Source: Chryseobacterium sp. CH25
Lineage (GTDB): Bacteria > Bacteroidota > Bacteroidia > Flavobacteriales > Weeksellaceae
Length of the DNA: 64,000 nucleotides
Direction of reading: 5' to 3'
Assembly (NCBI RefSeq): GCF_004119455.1
Contig: NZ_NRQT01000001.1
Coordinates: 682,001 to 746,000, forward strand
Every line of letters begins with the position of its first letter. Positions within the stretch are counted from its first letter, which is position 1. Shown piece after piece: positions 25,469-35,256 of the stretch. The position numbers and the translations under genes are program-made. The notes below the pieces were generated by a model. That model had not been told where the DNA came from. It saw only the letters and a list, made by a program, of their open reading frames with translations, and did not search any database.

Positions 25469-26416
25469 ATGAAAAAACTAGTTACTGCCTTTAAATTTAT
25501 GGCCGTATTATCGGCACTGACACTCAACAGCTGTAGTGATGAGAACAGTGAAATCACAAAACAGGAAACTGTTCAGACCAAACTTACCACTGCTGACCTG
25601 CAAAAAGAAACCACCTCTATTTCACAAACCATTCCCGGTACTGTACAGGCCCAGTTAGATGAATCTCAAAAAAGTCTTGAAAAATATCTGAAAAGCGATT
25701 TGCAGATTGCCGGTGTAAAAGTAATTGGACAAATTTCAACCCAAAAAGGGATTGAGATTTCCAAAAGCCTTATTACTGATAAAGACCAATTTATTGCGAT
25801 AGGAAACCTTATGGATCTTTCTACAGTAAAATTAGGAAGAATTAATGATCTTTATGTAGGTGATGATCTGAACACTGCTCAAACCGGATTAAAAGAAATG
25901 ATGACTGAAGAAATAAAAACAGGAACCAACGTAATGGAAGTGATCTGGAGCAATAAAAACGGGAAATTTACAAGTCTTTGTTTCTATAATGATTCCGGAA
26001 TTATCTGGGATAATGTGCTTGGTGGTCTGATTGTGATGGACACAAGAGGAACGGTAGAAAATTCAAATGCGGGAGCCACTGCAAAAGTAGCATCCAAATG
26101 GTATAAGGAATGGTGGACAGCCAGCTGGCTTTGGGGATCTAAAAGAGGTGAAATGGGTTATCAGATTACGATTTACTATACCGGTTCATCTGTATCCAAT
26201 GCAGATGTTAATGACTGGGCCAACATCAGCTTAGGAAAAGCAAAAAGTGAAAGCAAGGTTACGAAAAAAACGGGTGCTTACGGACAATGCCAATATGCGT
26301 TAGGACTCTGTACTCCAACAGGATCTTTAAGCTTTAATGCCAGTAAATTCTCGGTATCATTCTCTGGATTAGGCAGTAATATGGTAAGCAATGGAGTAAA
26401 ATCATTATATCCTTAG
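25469..26416 (+). CDS. Lipoprotein of unknown function
   Basis: 315 residues with a lipoprotein signal peptide ending in the lipobox ALTLNSC (Cys about residue 22). A threonine/lysine-rich linker follows to about 60, and then a folded domain with no motif I recognise. The domain includes an aromatic stretch (SKWYKEWWTASWLWGSKRGEMGY) and a cysteine pair in QCQYALGLCTP. It is not preceded or followed by co-oriented genes within an operon distance, and a strong hairpin terminator ends it. No function can be assigned. Confidence 0.75.
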   Translation: MKKLVTAFKFMAVLSALTLNSCSDENSEITKQETVQTKLTTADLQKETTSISQTIPGTVQAQLDESQKSLEKYLKSDLQIAGVKVIGQISTQKGIEISKSLITDKDQFIAIGNLMDLSTVKLGRINDLYVGDDLNTAQTGLKEMMTEEIKTGTNVMEVIWSNKNGKFTSLCFYNDSGIIWDNVLGGLIVMDTRGTVENSNAGATAKVASKWYKEWWTASWLWGSKRGEMGYQITIYYTGSSVSNADVNDWANISLGKAKSESKVTKKTGAYGQCQYALGLCTPTGSLSFNASKFSVSFSGLGSNMVSNGVKSLYP

Positions 26417-26443
26417 TTTCATAGAATATAAAATTTTTAAATG

Positions 26444-26480
26444 ATAAAGGGAAGTCTGTTAACAGCTTCCCTTTATTTAT
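26444..26480 (+). terminator. Terminator after the unknown lipoprotein
   Basis: ATAAAGGGAAG (26444-26454) pairs perfectly with CTTCCCTTTAT (26466-26476). The inner CTGTTAACAG is itself palindromic, and T-rich DNA follows. Confidence 0.85.
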
Positions 26481-26561
26481 TCGATTCTAATCAATGATAT
26501 TTTTATATTTTCTGTTTCAGAAGTTCTATGGCATTTTCTTTCAGACCAAATACATCTGTCA

Positions 26562-27296
26562 TTATTTGGAACAGCTGAGTATCACTTTCAATAGAAACTG
26601 ATTCTTTCTCCCCTTCTTTTTCCTGATATTTAATATCTGATTATTAAAAGTATATCTTGCATTTTCATCTACCTTTGAAAAGACCAGATTTTTTCTGAAA
26701 TTAGACTCAGGATGAGTAGCCAGATACCAATTGCAGATATCAAGATCAAGAGATTCTACATGTTCAAGCTCAAAACGATAAACCGGTAACCACTTTTCTC
26801 TCCAGGTCCAGAGTATATAGGCTCCATTTTTCTGTGAGATTTTAAACTCTTCATTAGGAGTCTGCTGTGGTTCTTCTTCATCAAGAAGTAAAGGACTGGT
26901 GAGTGTTGCTGTTCCGAAACCACAGTCTACAAGATATTTTTGATCATTTAATTCAACAATCAGTAATAAATGGGTTTTGGCAGCACTACTGTTTTCATCT
27001 CTCAGCCACACTACTCTACCCAACTGCAGCTGGACTTTAAATCCTAAATATCTCAGCACTTCACTCAAGAGTAGATTCTGCTCATAACAATAACCGCCTC
27101 TGGACTCGATAACCAATTTTCGGAAAATATGTTCTGAATCCAATGAAGGAACAATCCCTGTATAAGAATCTATATTTTCAAAAGGGATATATTGAGGATG
27201 CAGCTGATGGATTCTTTTCAAAGTCTCCATATTTGCTCCAAAATCACCGGAATAGTGAATTCTTTTGAAGTATTTTTCTAATTTTAAATCTTCCAT
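26562..27296 (-). CDS. nat: Arylamine N-acetyltransferase, C-terminus truncated by a one-base deletion
   Basis: Transfers acetyl from acetyl-CoA to arylamines or hydrazines. The catalytic triad is visible: Cys in RGGYCYEQNLLL, His in AKTHLLLIVEL and Asp in YLVDCGFGT. The read frame ends at 244 residues with an implausible lysine-rich tail (IRKKKGRKNQFLL). Adding one A at the three-A run on the coding strand (26629-26631) gives LKYQEKEGEKES in place of it and continues the frame to a stop at 26503, 264 residues in total. That fits the family better, so I read the gene as probably intact and ending at 26503. It is flanked by a MFS exporter on the same strand, 47 bp upstream, perhaps as an operon. 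Confidence 0.9.
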   Translation of the reverse strand: MEDLKLEKYFKRIHYSGDFGANMETLKRIHQLHPQYIPFENIDSYTGIVPSLDSEHIFRKLVIESRGGYCYEQNLLLSEVLRYLGFKVQLQLGRVVWLRDENSSAAKTHLLLIVELNDQKYLVDCGFGTATLTSPLLLDEEEPQQTPNEEFKISQKNGAYILWTWREKWLPVYRFELEHVESLDLDICNWYLATHPESNFRKNLVFSKVDENARYTFNNQILNIRKKKGRKNQFLLKVILSCSK

Positions 27297-27343
27297 AATT
27301 AGAATTTAAGCAATAGCTACATTACAGTATCTCTCTAGTTTTA

Positions 27344-28564
27344 TTATATCTTCCCTTTCTTCTTAAAAGCAGAATAAGTTATGACTACACTAATAGCCAT
27401 TAAAACAAATGCAAGGAAAAATGGAGCACCTGAAAATTTGAAAGGCGCTTCATCATGCGTAAAGAAGTAGAAAAGGTTAGTCATCATGGGCGGACCAATA
27501 ATTGAAGTTGCACTCATTAAACTGGTTAACGCTCCTTGAAGCTCACCTTGCTCATTGGAAGGAACACTTTTCGTAATCACAGACTGTAAAGCCGGACCAC
27601 AAATTCCTCCTAAACAGTAGGGAACTAAGAAAGCAAACATCATCCAGCCTTCTGATGCAAAAGCAAACAATAACAGTCCTATTGCATACATGGTAAGACC
27701 GTAGTAAATACTCTTCTGCTCTCCCAGCCTTGGGGTAGTCCATCTGATTAAAAGTCCCTGTACCAAACCTACAAGCAAACCTACAACGCCCAATGAAATT
27801 CCCACCATTCTTTCTGTCCAGTTGAATTTATACATGGTAAAGAAGCTCCAGTTACTCTGTACAGCATGCCCCGCAATATAAATCAAAATCAATGCGGTAA
27901 TAAGTCCGGAAATTTCCGGATGTTTTCCTAAGAATTTGAAAGAACCTACTGGGTTAGCTCGTTTCCAATCAAACTCTCTTCTTTTATCTTTATCTAAACT
28001 TTCAGGAAGAATAAAATAACCATAAAGGAAATTAAGAAGGCATAAGCCTGCAGCTGCATAAAAAGGAACTCTTGCACCATAATGTCCTAAAACACCTCCC
28101 AGCACAGGTCCTATAATGAAACCAAGACCAAAGGCCGCTCCTATCAGTCCAAAGTTTTTTGCTCTGTCTTCGTCCGTAGAAATATCTGCAATATAAGCAC
28201 TTGCAGTAGTTACACTTGCTCCGGTAATTCCCGCAATAATTCTTCCCAGAAACAGCCACCAAATACTTGGAGCCAGTGCCAGGAAAATATAATCCACCGC
28301 AAAACCGAAAAGCGAGATCAGAATAACAGGTCTGCGCCCGTATTTGTCACTTAGGTTTCCTACCAATGGAGAAAAAATAAACTGCGTAAATGCATAGGCA
28401 AATCCCAACCAGCCACCATATTTTGCGGCCTCACTGATATCTGCATGAATTAACTCTTCAATTAATTTAGGAACCACAGGAATAATGATTCCCCATCCCG
28501 TAATATCAATCAGTAAAGTAATAAATATAAAGCCTATAGCTGCTTTTTTCTTTGAATTTTCCAT
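27344..28564 (-). CDS. TetA-like MFS drug exporter (TCR/Tet family)
   Basis: 406-residue transporter with 12 helices. The first helix contains [15 protein letters not shown], which is the signature of the tetracycline-resistance TetA group. The MFS loop is [12 protein letters not shown], and the second helical motif includes [24 protein letters not shown] sequence. Such proteins export drugs by proton antiport. Most chromosomal members in Bacteroidota are unproven for tetracycline, so resistance should not be assumed. The promoter at 28572-28579 is almost at the start codon, and the NAT gene follows in the same direction. Confidence 0.88.
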   Translation of the reverse strand: MENSKKKAAIGFIFITLLIDITGWGIIIPVVPKLIEELIHADISEAAKYGGWLGFAYAFTQFIFSPLVGNLSDKYGRRPVILISLFGFAVDYIFLALAPSIWWLFLGRIIAGITGASVTTASAYIADISTDEDRAKNFGLIGAAFGLGFIIGPVLGGVLGHYGARVPFYAAAGLCLLNFLYGYFILPESLDKDKRREFDWKRANPVGSFKFLGKHPEISGLITALILIYIAGHAVQSNWSFFTMYKFNWTERMVGISLGVVGLLVGLVQGLLIRWTTPRLGEQKSIYYGLTMYAIGLLLFAFASEGWMMFAFLVPYCLGGICGPALQSVITKSVPSNEQGELQGALTSLMSATSIIGPPMMTNLFYFFTHDEAPFKFSGAPFFLAFVLMAISVVITYSAFKKKGKI

Positions 28565-28571
28565 GATGGTG

Positions 28572-28579
28572 CAAAATTA
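28572..28579 (-). promoter_or_regulatory. Predicted -7 box of the TetA-like exporter gene
   Basis: TAATTTTG on the minus strand fits TAnnTTTG and ends 7 nt before the ATG, implying a very short or absent 5' leader. Confidence 0.45.
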
Positions 28580-28815
28580 ATCAAATCTTAAAAATAATGG
28601 TTCTAAATTTTATGATATTAAAGAAGTATAATATTGAATGACAGAATTATATTAAAAAACGATTTGCTTTTATATTATTTCCAACAAGTTAAAGAACGAA
28701 CAATTAAAAATTTGGCAACCATAAAATAAAAAGATCTGATTTCAGATACAGAAAATTATTCAAAAAATCACAAGTGAGGATTATTAAGCAAAATAAAGAG
28801 CTAACGGGAAATAAA

Positions 28816-28841
28816 AAAAGCCTTTCTTTCGAAAGGCTTTT
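28816..28841 (-). terminator. Terminator after secDF
   Basis: AAAAGCCTTTC and GAAAGGCTTTT form a perfect 11-bp stem around TTTC, immediately downstream of secDF on the minus strand. The rest of the 298-bp gap (28565-28862) is AT-rich and carries only the promoter near 28575. Confidence 0.8.
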
Positions 28842-28862
28842 ACTAATTTATTGTAGTTTGTA

Positions 28863-31757
28863 TTATTTTGAAGCAAGTACTTCTTTATCGGAAGTAGTCT
28901 TCCCATGTACTTCATCTTCTTTTCCTTTCTTAAGGAAGTCATAAGCAATTGCCGATGCAATAAAGATAGATGAATAAGTACCGAATCCAATACCGATTAA
29001 CATAGCAAACATGAATCCTCTTAGGTTATCACCACCAAAGATGAAGATCGCAAGGATCACTAAGATTGTAGTGAATGAAGTGTTGAATGTTCTACCCAAT
29101 GTACTTGAAATAGAGTCATCAAACAATCCAGCTAACGTTAAAGATTTCTTCTCTCTCAGATATTCTCTAATTCTGTCGAAGATAATTACCGTATCGTTGA
29201 TTGAGTATCCTAATACAGTAAGGATCGCCGCAATGAAATCCTGATTGATCTCCATGTTGAACGGCATGTATTTATGAAGTAATGAATACGTTCCTAAAAT
29301 AATAACCGCATCGTGGAATAATGCTGCTACAGCACCTAAAGAGAACTGCCATTTTCTAAATCTGAATAAGATATAGATAAAGATACCAGCCAATGCAGCA
29401 ACTACTGCAAGGATACCGTGAGTCTGGATATCATCAGCTACAGTAGGTCCTACTTTTTCAGATGAAATAATACCCGCGTGGTCTTTGTCTGCAGATTTGA
29501 AGTCATTTAAAGTGATCGTAGAAGGAAGGTCTCCTTTTAATCCTTCGTATAACTTCTGCTCAATAGTCTGGTCAGCTTTTAAAGATTCATCTTCAATAAG
29601 GTAATCTGTTGAGATTTTCAACTGCTTAGAGTTTCCGAAAGTTTTAGCTTCTACAGAAGAGTTCTTACCATCTTCAGTTTTGAATAGTTTTACTAATTTT
29701 TCTTCAACATCGTTAGCGTTAACTTCTTTATCGAATCTTACTACATAGTTTCTACCTCCGGTAAAATCAATACCATATTTGAAACCGTGAGTAAACATTG
29801 ATACTAAACAGATCACTGTTAATACAGCGGATACAATGTATGCATATTTTCTCTTTCCAATGAAGTCAATCCAAGTATTTCTAAATAAGTTCTTCGTAGG
29901 TGGAGTCCATACAGAAAGATGTTTTCCTTTATTCAGTCTGTGGAAAATCATCACTCTTGATAATAATACAGAAGTGAACAATGTCATGATAATACCGATC
30001 ATCAACGTTAATGCGAAACCTTTAATAGGTCCTGTTCCGAAGAAGAACAACACAACTGCTGTTAATAACGTAGTAGAGTGACCATCAATAATCGCACTTA
30101 AGGCGTGTTTGAAACCGTCCTTATAAGCTTCTAAGATGCTCTTACCGGCAAATAATTCTTCTTTCGTTCTTTCATAGATAATTACGTTCGTATCTACCGC
30201 CATAGCCATCGTTAATACGATACCAGCGATACCAGGAAGCGTAAGAGTGAAGTCTCCGGAATCCATAATTCCGAAAATATAGAAAAGGTTAATTACCATT
30301 GCAATTACAGCGTACACCCCTGCACCACCGTAATAGAAAATGATATAAACAATGATAATTAAGAATGCGATTGCAAATGAAATCATACCTGCGTTGATAG
30401 ATTCCTGTCCTAATGAAGGACCTACCTGAGTAGCCTGAACTACTTTAGCACCTGCAGGTAATTTACCAGCACCTAAAACGTCTACCAATTCTTTAGCTTC
30501 TTCCTGAGAGAAGTTACCAGAGATTTGAGTTCTCCCGTTAGGGATAGCACCTACAACGTTTGGAGCAGTGTATACTCTGTTATCAAGTGTTACAGCTACT
30601 GGTTTTCCAACGTTTTTCTCAGTTAAAGTTTTCCATTCTTTAGCACCTTTAGAATCCATCTGCATGTCTACCACTACTCTTCCAAGTTCGTCATAGCTAA
30701 TGTTTGCAGTTTCTACGGCACCGTCTACCGGAGCTTTTTGGTTGATGTTACTTCTGATCGCATACAATACCAAATCATCAGGACTTGTAGATTCAGGTTT
30801 GTAACCCCACATGAACTGTGTATATTTAATGTTTGCAGGACGTAAAGCCATACCTACTTTGCTGTTCAAGATTTTGTTTACAGCAGCAGTATCAGACAAT
30901 TTTACGTTGGCAACACCATTAGTTCTTAATTTGTCAAGCTGTAAAAGGTTCATGAAGTTCACATTCTTTGCAACTCCCATAGAATCTCCTTTTGCAGCAA
31001 CCATAGTTGTTAATGTCTGGAAATAAGGGGCCATTTCAGGAATTTGCTGTACTTCCCAGAACTGAAGTTTTGCAGAAGTCTGAAGCATTTTCTTTACCTT
31101 ATCGATGTCCTTCATACCAGGCATCTCTACAGAAATTCTAGCTGTACCAGGTACTCTCTGAACGTTTGGCTGGATTGCTCCAAGCTTATCAATTCTCGTT
31201 CTGATTACCTCGAAAGCTGTTCCTACAGAAAGATCAATTCTTCTCTTAACAATACTTTTTACCTGCTCATCAGTAGTATTATACTTGATCTCAGATAAAG
31301 TTGTGTTTCCGAAAAGTTCCGGATCAGCAAGCTTTAGGTTTGTACCTTTTGCTTTGTTAACCGCATCGAACTGTTCAAAGAAATTGTCGATGTAAGATTT
31401 TGTTGAGTTTTTCTGAGCTTCATCAGTCTTGTTTAAAGCCTCAATAAGAACAGGATTTGTAGAATAATTGGTTAAATCATTTACCAAATCTCTCTGGTTG
31501 ATTTCCAATAGAACGTTGATCCCTCCTTTTAAGTCAAGACCTAGTTTCATTTCCTTGTCCTTAGCTTTAGAATAATAAAGCTTCGTATACCCAAGATTAA
31601 GAGTATCTTCCTTGATTCGTTTGATCTCTTTCTCGTTTCCTTTCGCAGCTTCGATCTGCGATTCAATTTTGCTGGCGTACCAGGTTGGTAATAGCTCGTT
31701 TAAGCAAATCAACCCCAGGACAATAGCAACAATTGTAATAAGTCCTTTTCCTTGCAT
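28863..31757 (-). CDS. secDF: Fused protein translocase subunits SecDF
   Basis: 964 residues combining SecD (about 1-600) and SecF (about 640-964). These drive proton-dependent late steps of Sec export in the inner membrane. Seen are the SecD start LDLKGGINVLLEI, the large periplasmic P1 region, the membrane motif MAVDTNVIIYERTKEEL with its functional aspartate, and the SecF motifs FTGGRNYVVRF and GYSINDTVIIFDRIREYLREK. The fusion is the usual form in Bacteroidota. It is a single gene ending in a good hairpin terminator, with the promoter box at 31787-31794 on the minus strand. Confidence 0.96.
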   Translation of the reverse strand: MQGKGLITIVAIVLGLICLNELLPTWYASKIESQIEAAKGNEKEIKRIKEDTLNLGYTKLYYSKAKDKEMKLGLDLKGGINVLLEINQRDLVNDLTNYSTNPVLIEALNKTDEAQKNSTKSYIDNFFEQFDAVNKAKGTNLKLADPELFGNTTLSEIKYNTTDEQVKSIVKRRIDLSVGTAFEVIRTRIDKLGAIQPNVQRVPGTARISVEMPGMKDIDKVKKMLQTSAKLQFWEVQQIPEMAPYFQTLTTMVAAKGDSMGVAKNVNFMNLLQLDKLRTNGVANVKLSDTAAVNKILNSKVGMALRPANIKYTQFMWGYKPESTSPDDLVLYAIRSNINQKAPVDGAVETANISYDELGRVVVDMQMDSKGAKEWKTLTEKNVGKPVAVTLDNRVYTAPNVVGAIPNGRTQISGNFSQEEAKELVDVLGAGKLPAGAKVVQATQVGPSLGQESINAGMISFAIAFLIIIVYIIFYYGGAGVYAVIAMVINLFYIFGIMDSGDFTLTLPGIAGIVLTMAMAVDTNVIIYERTKEELFAGKSILEAYKDGFKHALSAIIDGHSTTLLTAVVLFFFGTGPIKGFALTLMIGIIMTLFTSVLLSRVMIFHRLNKGKHLSVWTPPTKNLFRNTWIDFIGKRKYAYIVSAVLTVICLVSMFTHGFKYGIDFTGGRNYVVRFDKEVNANDVEEKLVKLFKTEDGKNSSVEAKTFGNSKQLKISTDYLIEDESLKADQTIEQKLYEGLKGDLPSTITLNDFKSADKDHAGIISSEKVGPTVADDIQTHGILAVVAALAGIFIYILFRFRKWQFSLGAVAALFHDAVIILGTYSLLHKYMPFNMEINQDFIAAILTVLGYSINDTVIIFDRIREYLREKKSLTLAGLFDDSISSTLGRTFNTSFTTILVILAIFIFGGDNLRGFMFAMLIGIGFGTYSSIFIASAIAYDFLKKGKEDEVHGKTTSDKEVLASK

Positions 31758-31786
31758 TTTGTTATAACTACGTTAAATTAAGTCGG

Positions 31787-31794
31787 CAAATATA
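31787..31794 (-). promoter_or_regulatory. Predicted -7 box of secDF
   Basis: TATATTTG on the minus strand matches TAnnTTTG. It lies 29 nt upstream of the secDF start. No -33 box is seen at the expected distance. Confidence 0.5.
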
Positions 31795-31973
31795 ATGATT
31801 TTCTTGTATTTTATGAATTTTTAACAACAGAAATGGTTTATTTTCAGATATATCAGTATTCTGATTTCCATTTAAGATTTAACAATTATTTCATAGTATC
31901 ATAGCGAAGTTTTCAAAATTTAATTGGTATAAAATTTTCATTCATAGATCAACACCTTAACTATCACAATATT

Positions 31974-33350
31974 ATGAAAAATCTACTTTTTAGCCTAAGT
32001 ATCTTTTCTTCCTTAATTGTTAATGCTCAAAGCATTAATTTGGTGGAATTTGCCACCGGATTAACCAGTCCGGTCGAGATTACAAACGCCAACGACAGCC
32101 GGTTATTTGTGGTTCAACAGAACGGAATGATAAAAATAATTCAGCCTAATGGGACAATTAACCCAACAAATTTTCTGAATATTTCCTCAAAAATTACTTT
32201 TAATGGGGAAAGAGGACTTTTAGGACTTGCCTTTCATCCACAATACTCAACCAATGGGTATTTTTTTGTGTATTATAACAACACAGCAGGAAATATTATT
32301 CTGGCAAGATATAGTGTTAATCCCACCAATCCGGATGTAGCCGATCCCAATTCTGAAAAAATCCTTTTGAACATTCCCAAACCTTTTGCTAACCATAACG
32401 GCGGAAGTATTCATTTTGCTCCTGACGGAAAACTTTGGGCGGTAACCGGTGACGGCGGAAGTGGCGGAGATCCCAATAACAATGCTCAGAATAAAAATGT
32501 ATTGCTAGGAAAAATGCTGAGAATAGATGTGAATGCCACAGACCCAACTCCATACAATATTCCATCCGACAATCCTTTTGTAGGTGCTGGTATTGATGGT
32601 GCCGATGAAGTTTGGTCCTACGGACTTCGAAACGCCTGGAAGTTTTCATTTGACCTCACCACCGGAAATGCCATGATTGCAGATGTAGGCCAGGGAGCCA
32701 TAGAAGAGATCAACAAAATGCCTATATCACAGGCAGGAATCAATTACGGATGGCGCTGTTACGAAGGAAATAACGCTTACAACACTGCAGGATGCGCTGC
32801 ACAGTCTACTATGACATTTCCTGTCGCCGTGTATGATCATTCCGGTGGAAAATGCTCTATTACGGGTGGTTATGTTTACAGAGGTACCCAATATTCATCA
32901 CTTCAGGGAAAATATTTCTTTGCCGATTATTGTTCTAATCAGATAGGGATCCTGAACACAGATAATTCAATCATATGGACATCTCCCTATAGCGGAAACG
33001 GTTTTTCTTCTTTTGGACAGGATTCTCAAAAAGAGCTTTATGTAGCAGGAGTAGAAAGTGGAAAAATTTTTAAAATTACAACCGGAACATTAGGTACTCG
33101 TGAGAATGATCTTTCAGAAGCTATCAAAATTTATCCCAATCCCGCTTCAAAAGAAATTTTCATCAGTGGAATTAAAGACAAAAACGTAAGAGCAGAGATC
33201 ATCAGTGCAGACGGACGAAAAGTTTTAGCAACAGATCACATCACTAATGAAAAAGGGATTAATATTTCGGAAATTCCTGCCGGGGTTTATTTTATCAATC
33301 TGAAATCCGGAGAGTATAAGTCTTACAGTCAGAAAATTGTTATTAAATAA
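31974..33350 (+). CDS. Exported PQQ-dependent sugar dehydrogenase-like protein with T9SS tag
   Basis: 458 residues. A signal peptide (MKNLLFSLSIFSSLIVNAQ) is followed by a six-bladed beta-propeller of the soluble glucose dehydrogenase/Hhip type. Visible segments are FHPQYSTNGYFFVYYNN, NHNGGSIHFAPDGKLW with a histidine typical of the PQQ site, and VWSYGLRNAWKFSFD. A C-terminal domain (about 385-458) begins IKIYPNPASKEIFIS and ends SYSQKIVIK, which is a type A sorting signal for the type IX secretion system. I infer secretion to the cell surface or medium. Whether PQQ or a sugar is really used is not shown. It is a single gene, divergent from secDF. Confidence 0.85.
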   Translation: MKNLLFSLSIFSSLIVNAQSINLVEFATGLTSPVEITNANDSRLFVVQQNGMIKIIQPNGTINPTNFLNISSKITFNGERGLLGLAFHPQYSTNGYFFVYYNNTAGNIILARYSVNPTNPDVADPNSEKILLNIPKPFANHNGGSIHFAPDGKLWAVTGDGGSGGDPNNNAQNKNVLLGKMLRIDVNATDPTPYNIPSDNPFVGAGIDGADEVWSYGLRNAWKFSFDLTTGNAMIADVGQGAIEEINKMPISQAGINYGWRCYEGNNAYNTAGCAAQSTMTFPVAVYDHSGGKCSITGGYVYRGTQYSSLQGKYFFADYCSNQIGILNTDNSIIWTSPYSGNGFSSFGQDSQKELYVAGVESGKIFKITTGTLGTRENDLSEAIKIYPNPASKEIFISGIKDKNVRAEIISADGRKVLATDHITNEKGINISEIPAGVYFINLKSGEYKSYSQKIVIK

Positions 33351-33437
33351 TATTCCTAACTGTAAACGAAACGCAATGATATTTGTAAATAAGTAGCAAA
33401 AAAAATCCACAAAGGAATTTCACTCAACTGTTTTATC

Positions 33438-33615
33438 GCCACGAATGCACAAATATTTTTGTATCATGGAACTGAATCAGACTTTTTATATAATTAAAAT
33501 TACACATGCAGTTTGTCATTCCGTAGGAATCCAGATCCTTCTATTTCAATAGGCTATGTTGAGATTCCTGCGGAATGACAATACATTAAATAAAAAATAT
33601 TCGTGCATTCGTGGC
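33438..33615. repeat. Nested inverted-repeat element downstream of the sugar dehydrogenase gene
   Basis: The outer arms are GCCACGAATGCACAAATATT... at 33438-33460 and the complementary arm at 33592-33615, with one mismatch in about 23. The inner arms are TTGTCATTCCGTAGGAATC at 33513-33531 and its near-perfect complement at 33563-33581, again one mismatch in 19. The element spans about 180 bp, contains no frame, and fills most of the 304-bp gap (33351-33654). Confidence 0.65.
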
Positions 33616-33623
33616 TAAAATAA

Positions 33624-33651
33624 AAAAGCGATTCAGTGTTGAATCGCTTTT
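33624..33651. terminator. Bidirectional terminator hairpin between the repeat element and hemN
   Basis: AAAAGCGATTCA (33624-33635) pairs perfectly with TGAATCGCTTTT (33640-33651) around GTGT. A-run and T-run on the two sides allow use from either strand. It directly follows the hemN stop on the minus strand. Confidence 0.75.
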
Positions 33652-33654
33652 GTT

Positions 33655-35013
33655 TTATATCGTCATCGAGAAGATTCTCGTTTCCGGCTTATTTCTCATC
33701 ATTCTGAGATCAAAAACCATGGCTACATTTCGGGTGAAAGCTCTCCCCGCTTCTGTAATCTTGATTTCCTTACCTGAAATTTCTACCAATCCATCATTTT
33801 CCATTTCCTTCAGCATGTCTAATGCATTATCAAGCTCAGGGAATGAATTATCTATAGTGAAAGTGGTTTCAAGCTGACACATTAAATTTAAAATATGTCT
33901 TCTTACAATTAAGTCTTCTTCATTCAAAACGTGACCTTTCACAACAGGGATTTTACCTTCTTCTACCATTGTCTGATATTCTTCCACCGTTTTCACATTC
34001 TGAGCAAAAGCATACCATGAATCTGAAATAGCAGACATTCCAAGTCCTACCATCAGCTGGGTATTGCTTGAAGTATATCCCATAAAGTTTCTGTGAAGCT
34101 TTTTATGGATCAGAGATTGGTATAAATCATCATGTTCTAAAGAGAAATGATCCATCCCTACCTCAATATATCCTAAATCCTGAAGCAGTTTTTTACCATC
34201 TTCATATAAACGACGCTTTTCTTCTCCACTTGGAAGGTCATTTTCATCAAAACCTCTCTGTCCTACTCCTTTTACCCATGGAACGTGTGCATAAGAATAG
34301 AATGCTAATCTGTCCGGTTTCAGCTCCATTGTTTTTCTGATGGTATTTTCCATGGCTTCCCAAGTCTGATGTGGAAGTCCGAAAACCAAATCATGGCTGA
34401 TTCCTCTGTATCCAATTTCTTTAGCCCATTCTGTTACGTTTTTTACGTTTTCAAAAGGCTGAATTCTGTTAATCGCTTTCTGTACTTTAGGATCATAATC
34501 CTGAACTCCGAAGCTTACTCTCCTGAATCCAAGATCATATAAAGTCTGAAGGTGTTCCTTCGTAGTGTTGTTCGGATGCCCTTCAAACGAAAACTCAGGA
34601 TGTTCTGCAATGTCTACGGTTGAAAAAATTCCACCTAACAACGTTTTCAGATTTTCCGGAGAGAAAAATGTAGGAGTACCACCACCAAGATGTAATTCTT
34701 TTAATTTTGGCTTTTCATTAAAAAGCTCAAGATAAAGTTTCCATTCCTTTAAAACACTTTCCAGATAAGGAACTTCAACACTGTGTTGTTTCGTAATACG
34801 TTTATGACATGCACAGAATGTACACAAAGCCTCGCAGAAAGGCAAATGGATATAAATAGAAATTCCCTCCTCTGCATTGCTTTCATGAAACGACCTGATT
34901 ACGCTCTCCTTCCAACTTTCCGGTGAAAATGTAGAATCATCCCAATATGGAACGGTAGGATAAGACGTGTAACGAGGTCCGGGAATATTATACTTATCTA
35001 TTAAAGAATTCAT
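33655..35013 (-). CDS. hemN: Oxygen-independent coproporphyrinogen III oxidase HemN
   Basis: 452-residue radical SAM enzyme that decarboxylates coproporphyrinogen III to protoporphyrinogen IX without oxygen. The cluster motif reads CEALCTFCAC (Cys-x3-Cys-x2-Cys-x-Cys), the SAM-binding region includes LHLGGGTPTF, and the SAM-binding region near ISHDLVFGLPHQTWEAMENT is present. The C-terminal HemN domain with its CxxE-like region is typical. It lies alone on the minus strand. A -7 box (TAATTTTG) occurs at 35071-35078, 57 bp before the start. Confidence 0.95.
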   Translation of the reverse strand: MNSLIDKYNIPGPRYTSYPTVPYWDDSTFSPESWKESVIRSFHESNAEEGISIYIHLPFCEALCTFCACHKRITKQHSVEVPYLESVLKEWKLYLELFNEKPKLKELHLGGGTPTFFSPENLKTLLGGIFSTVDIAEHPEFSFEGHPNNTTKEHLQTLYDLGFRRVSFGVQDYDPKVQKAINRIQPFENVKNVTEWAKEIGYRGISHDLVFGLPHQTWEAMENTIRKTMELKPDRLAFYSYAHVPWVKGVGQRGFDENDLPSGEEKRRLYEDGKKLLQDLGYIEVGMDHFSLEHDDLYQSLIHKKLHRNFMGYTSSNTQLMVGLGMSAISDSWYAFAQNVKTVEEYQTMVEEGKIPVVKGHVLNEEDLIVRRHILNLMCQLETTFTIDNSFPELDNALDMLKEMENDGLVEISGKEIKITEAGRAFTRNVAMVFDLRMMRNKPETRIFSMTI

Positions 35014-35070
35014 TTTGAAAATAAAATTTTATAAGGTGAGGAAGTTTAACATCATTAAAATTCCATCCTA

Positions 35071-35078
35071 CAAAATTA
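35071..35078 (-). promoter_or_regulatory. Predicted -7 box of hemN
   Basis: TAATTTTG on the minus strand matches TAnnTTTG, 57 nt upstream of the hemN start, with an AT-rich leader. Confidence 0.4.
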
Positions 35079-35256
35079 ACCATTAGTTATGAATTTTAAC
35101 CTATGAATTATATTAGGTTATAGTTTAGAATGAGTCTAAATACACTGTTTAAACCTGTTATGGTGATAATGATAAATTCTATCGGTTTTATTTATTTTTT
35201 TGATCTGAATTCAGGTATCAATTAAAAATTCTTTATTCAGGTTCAAAACAGTCATC

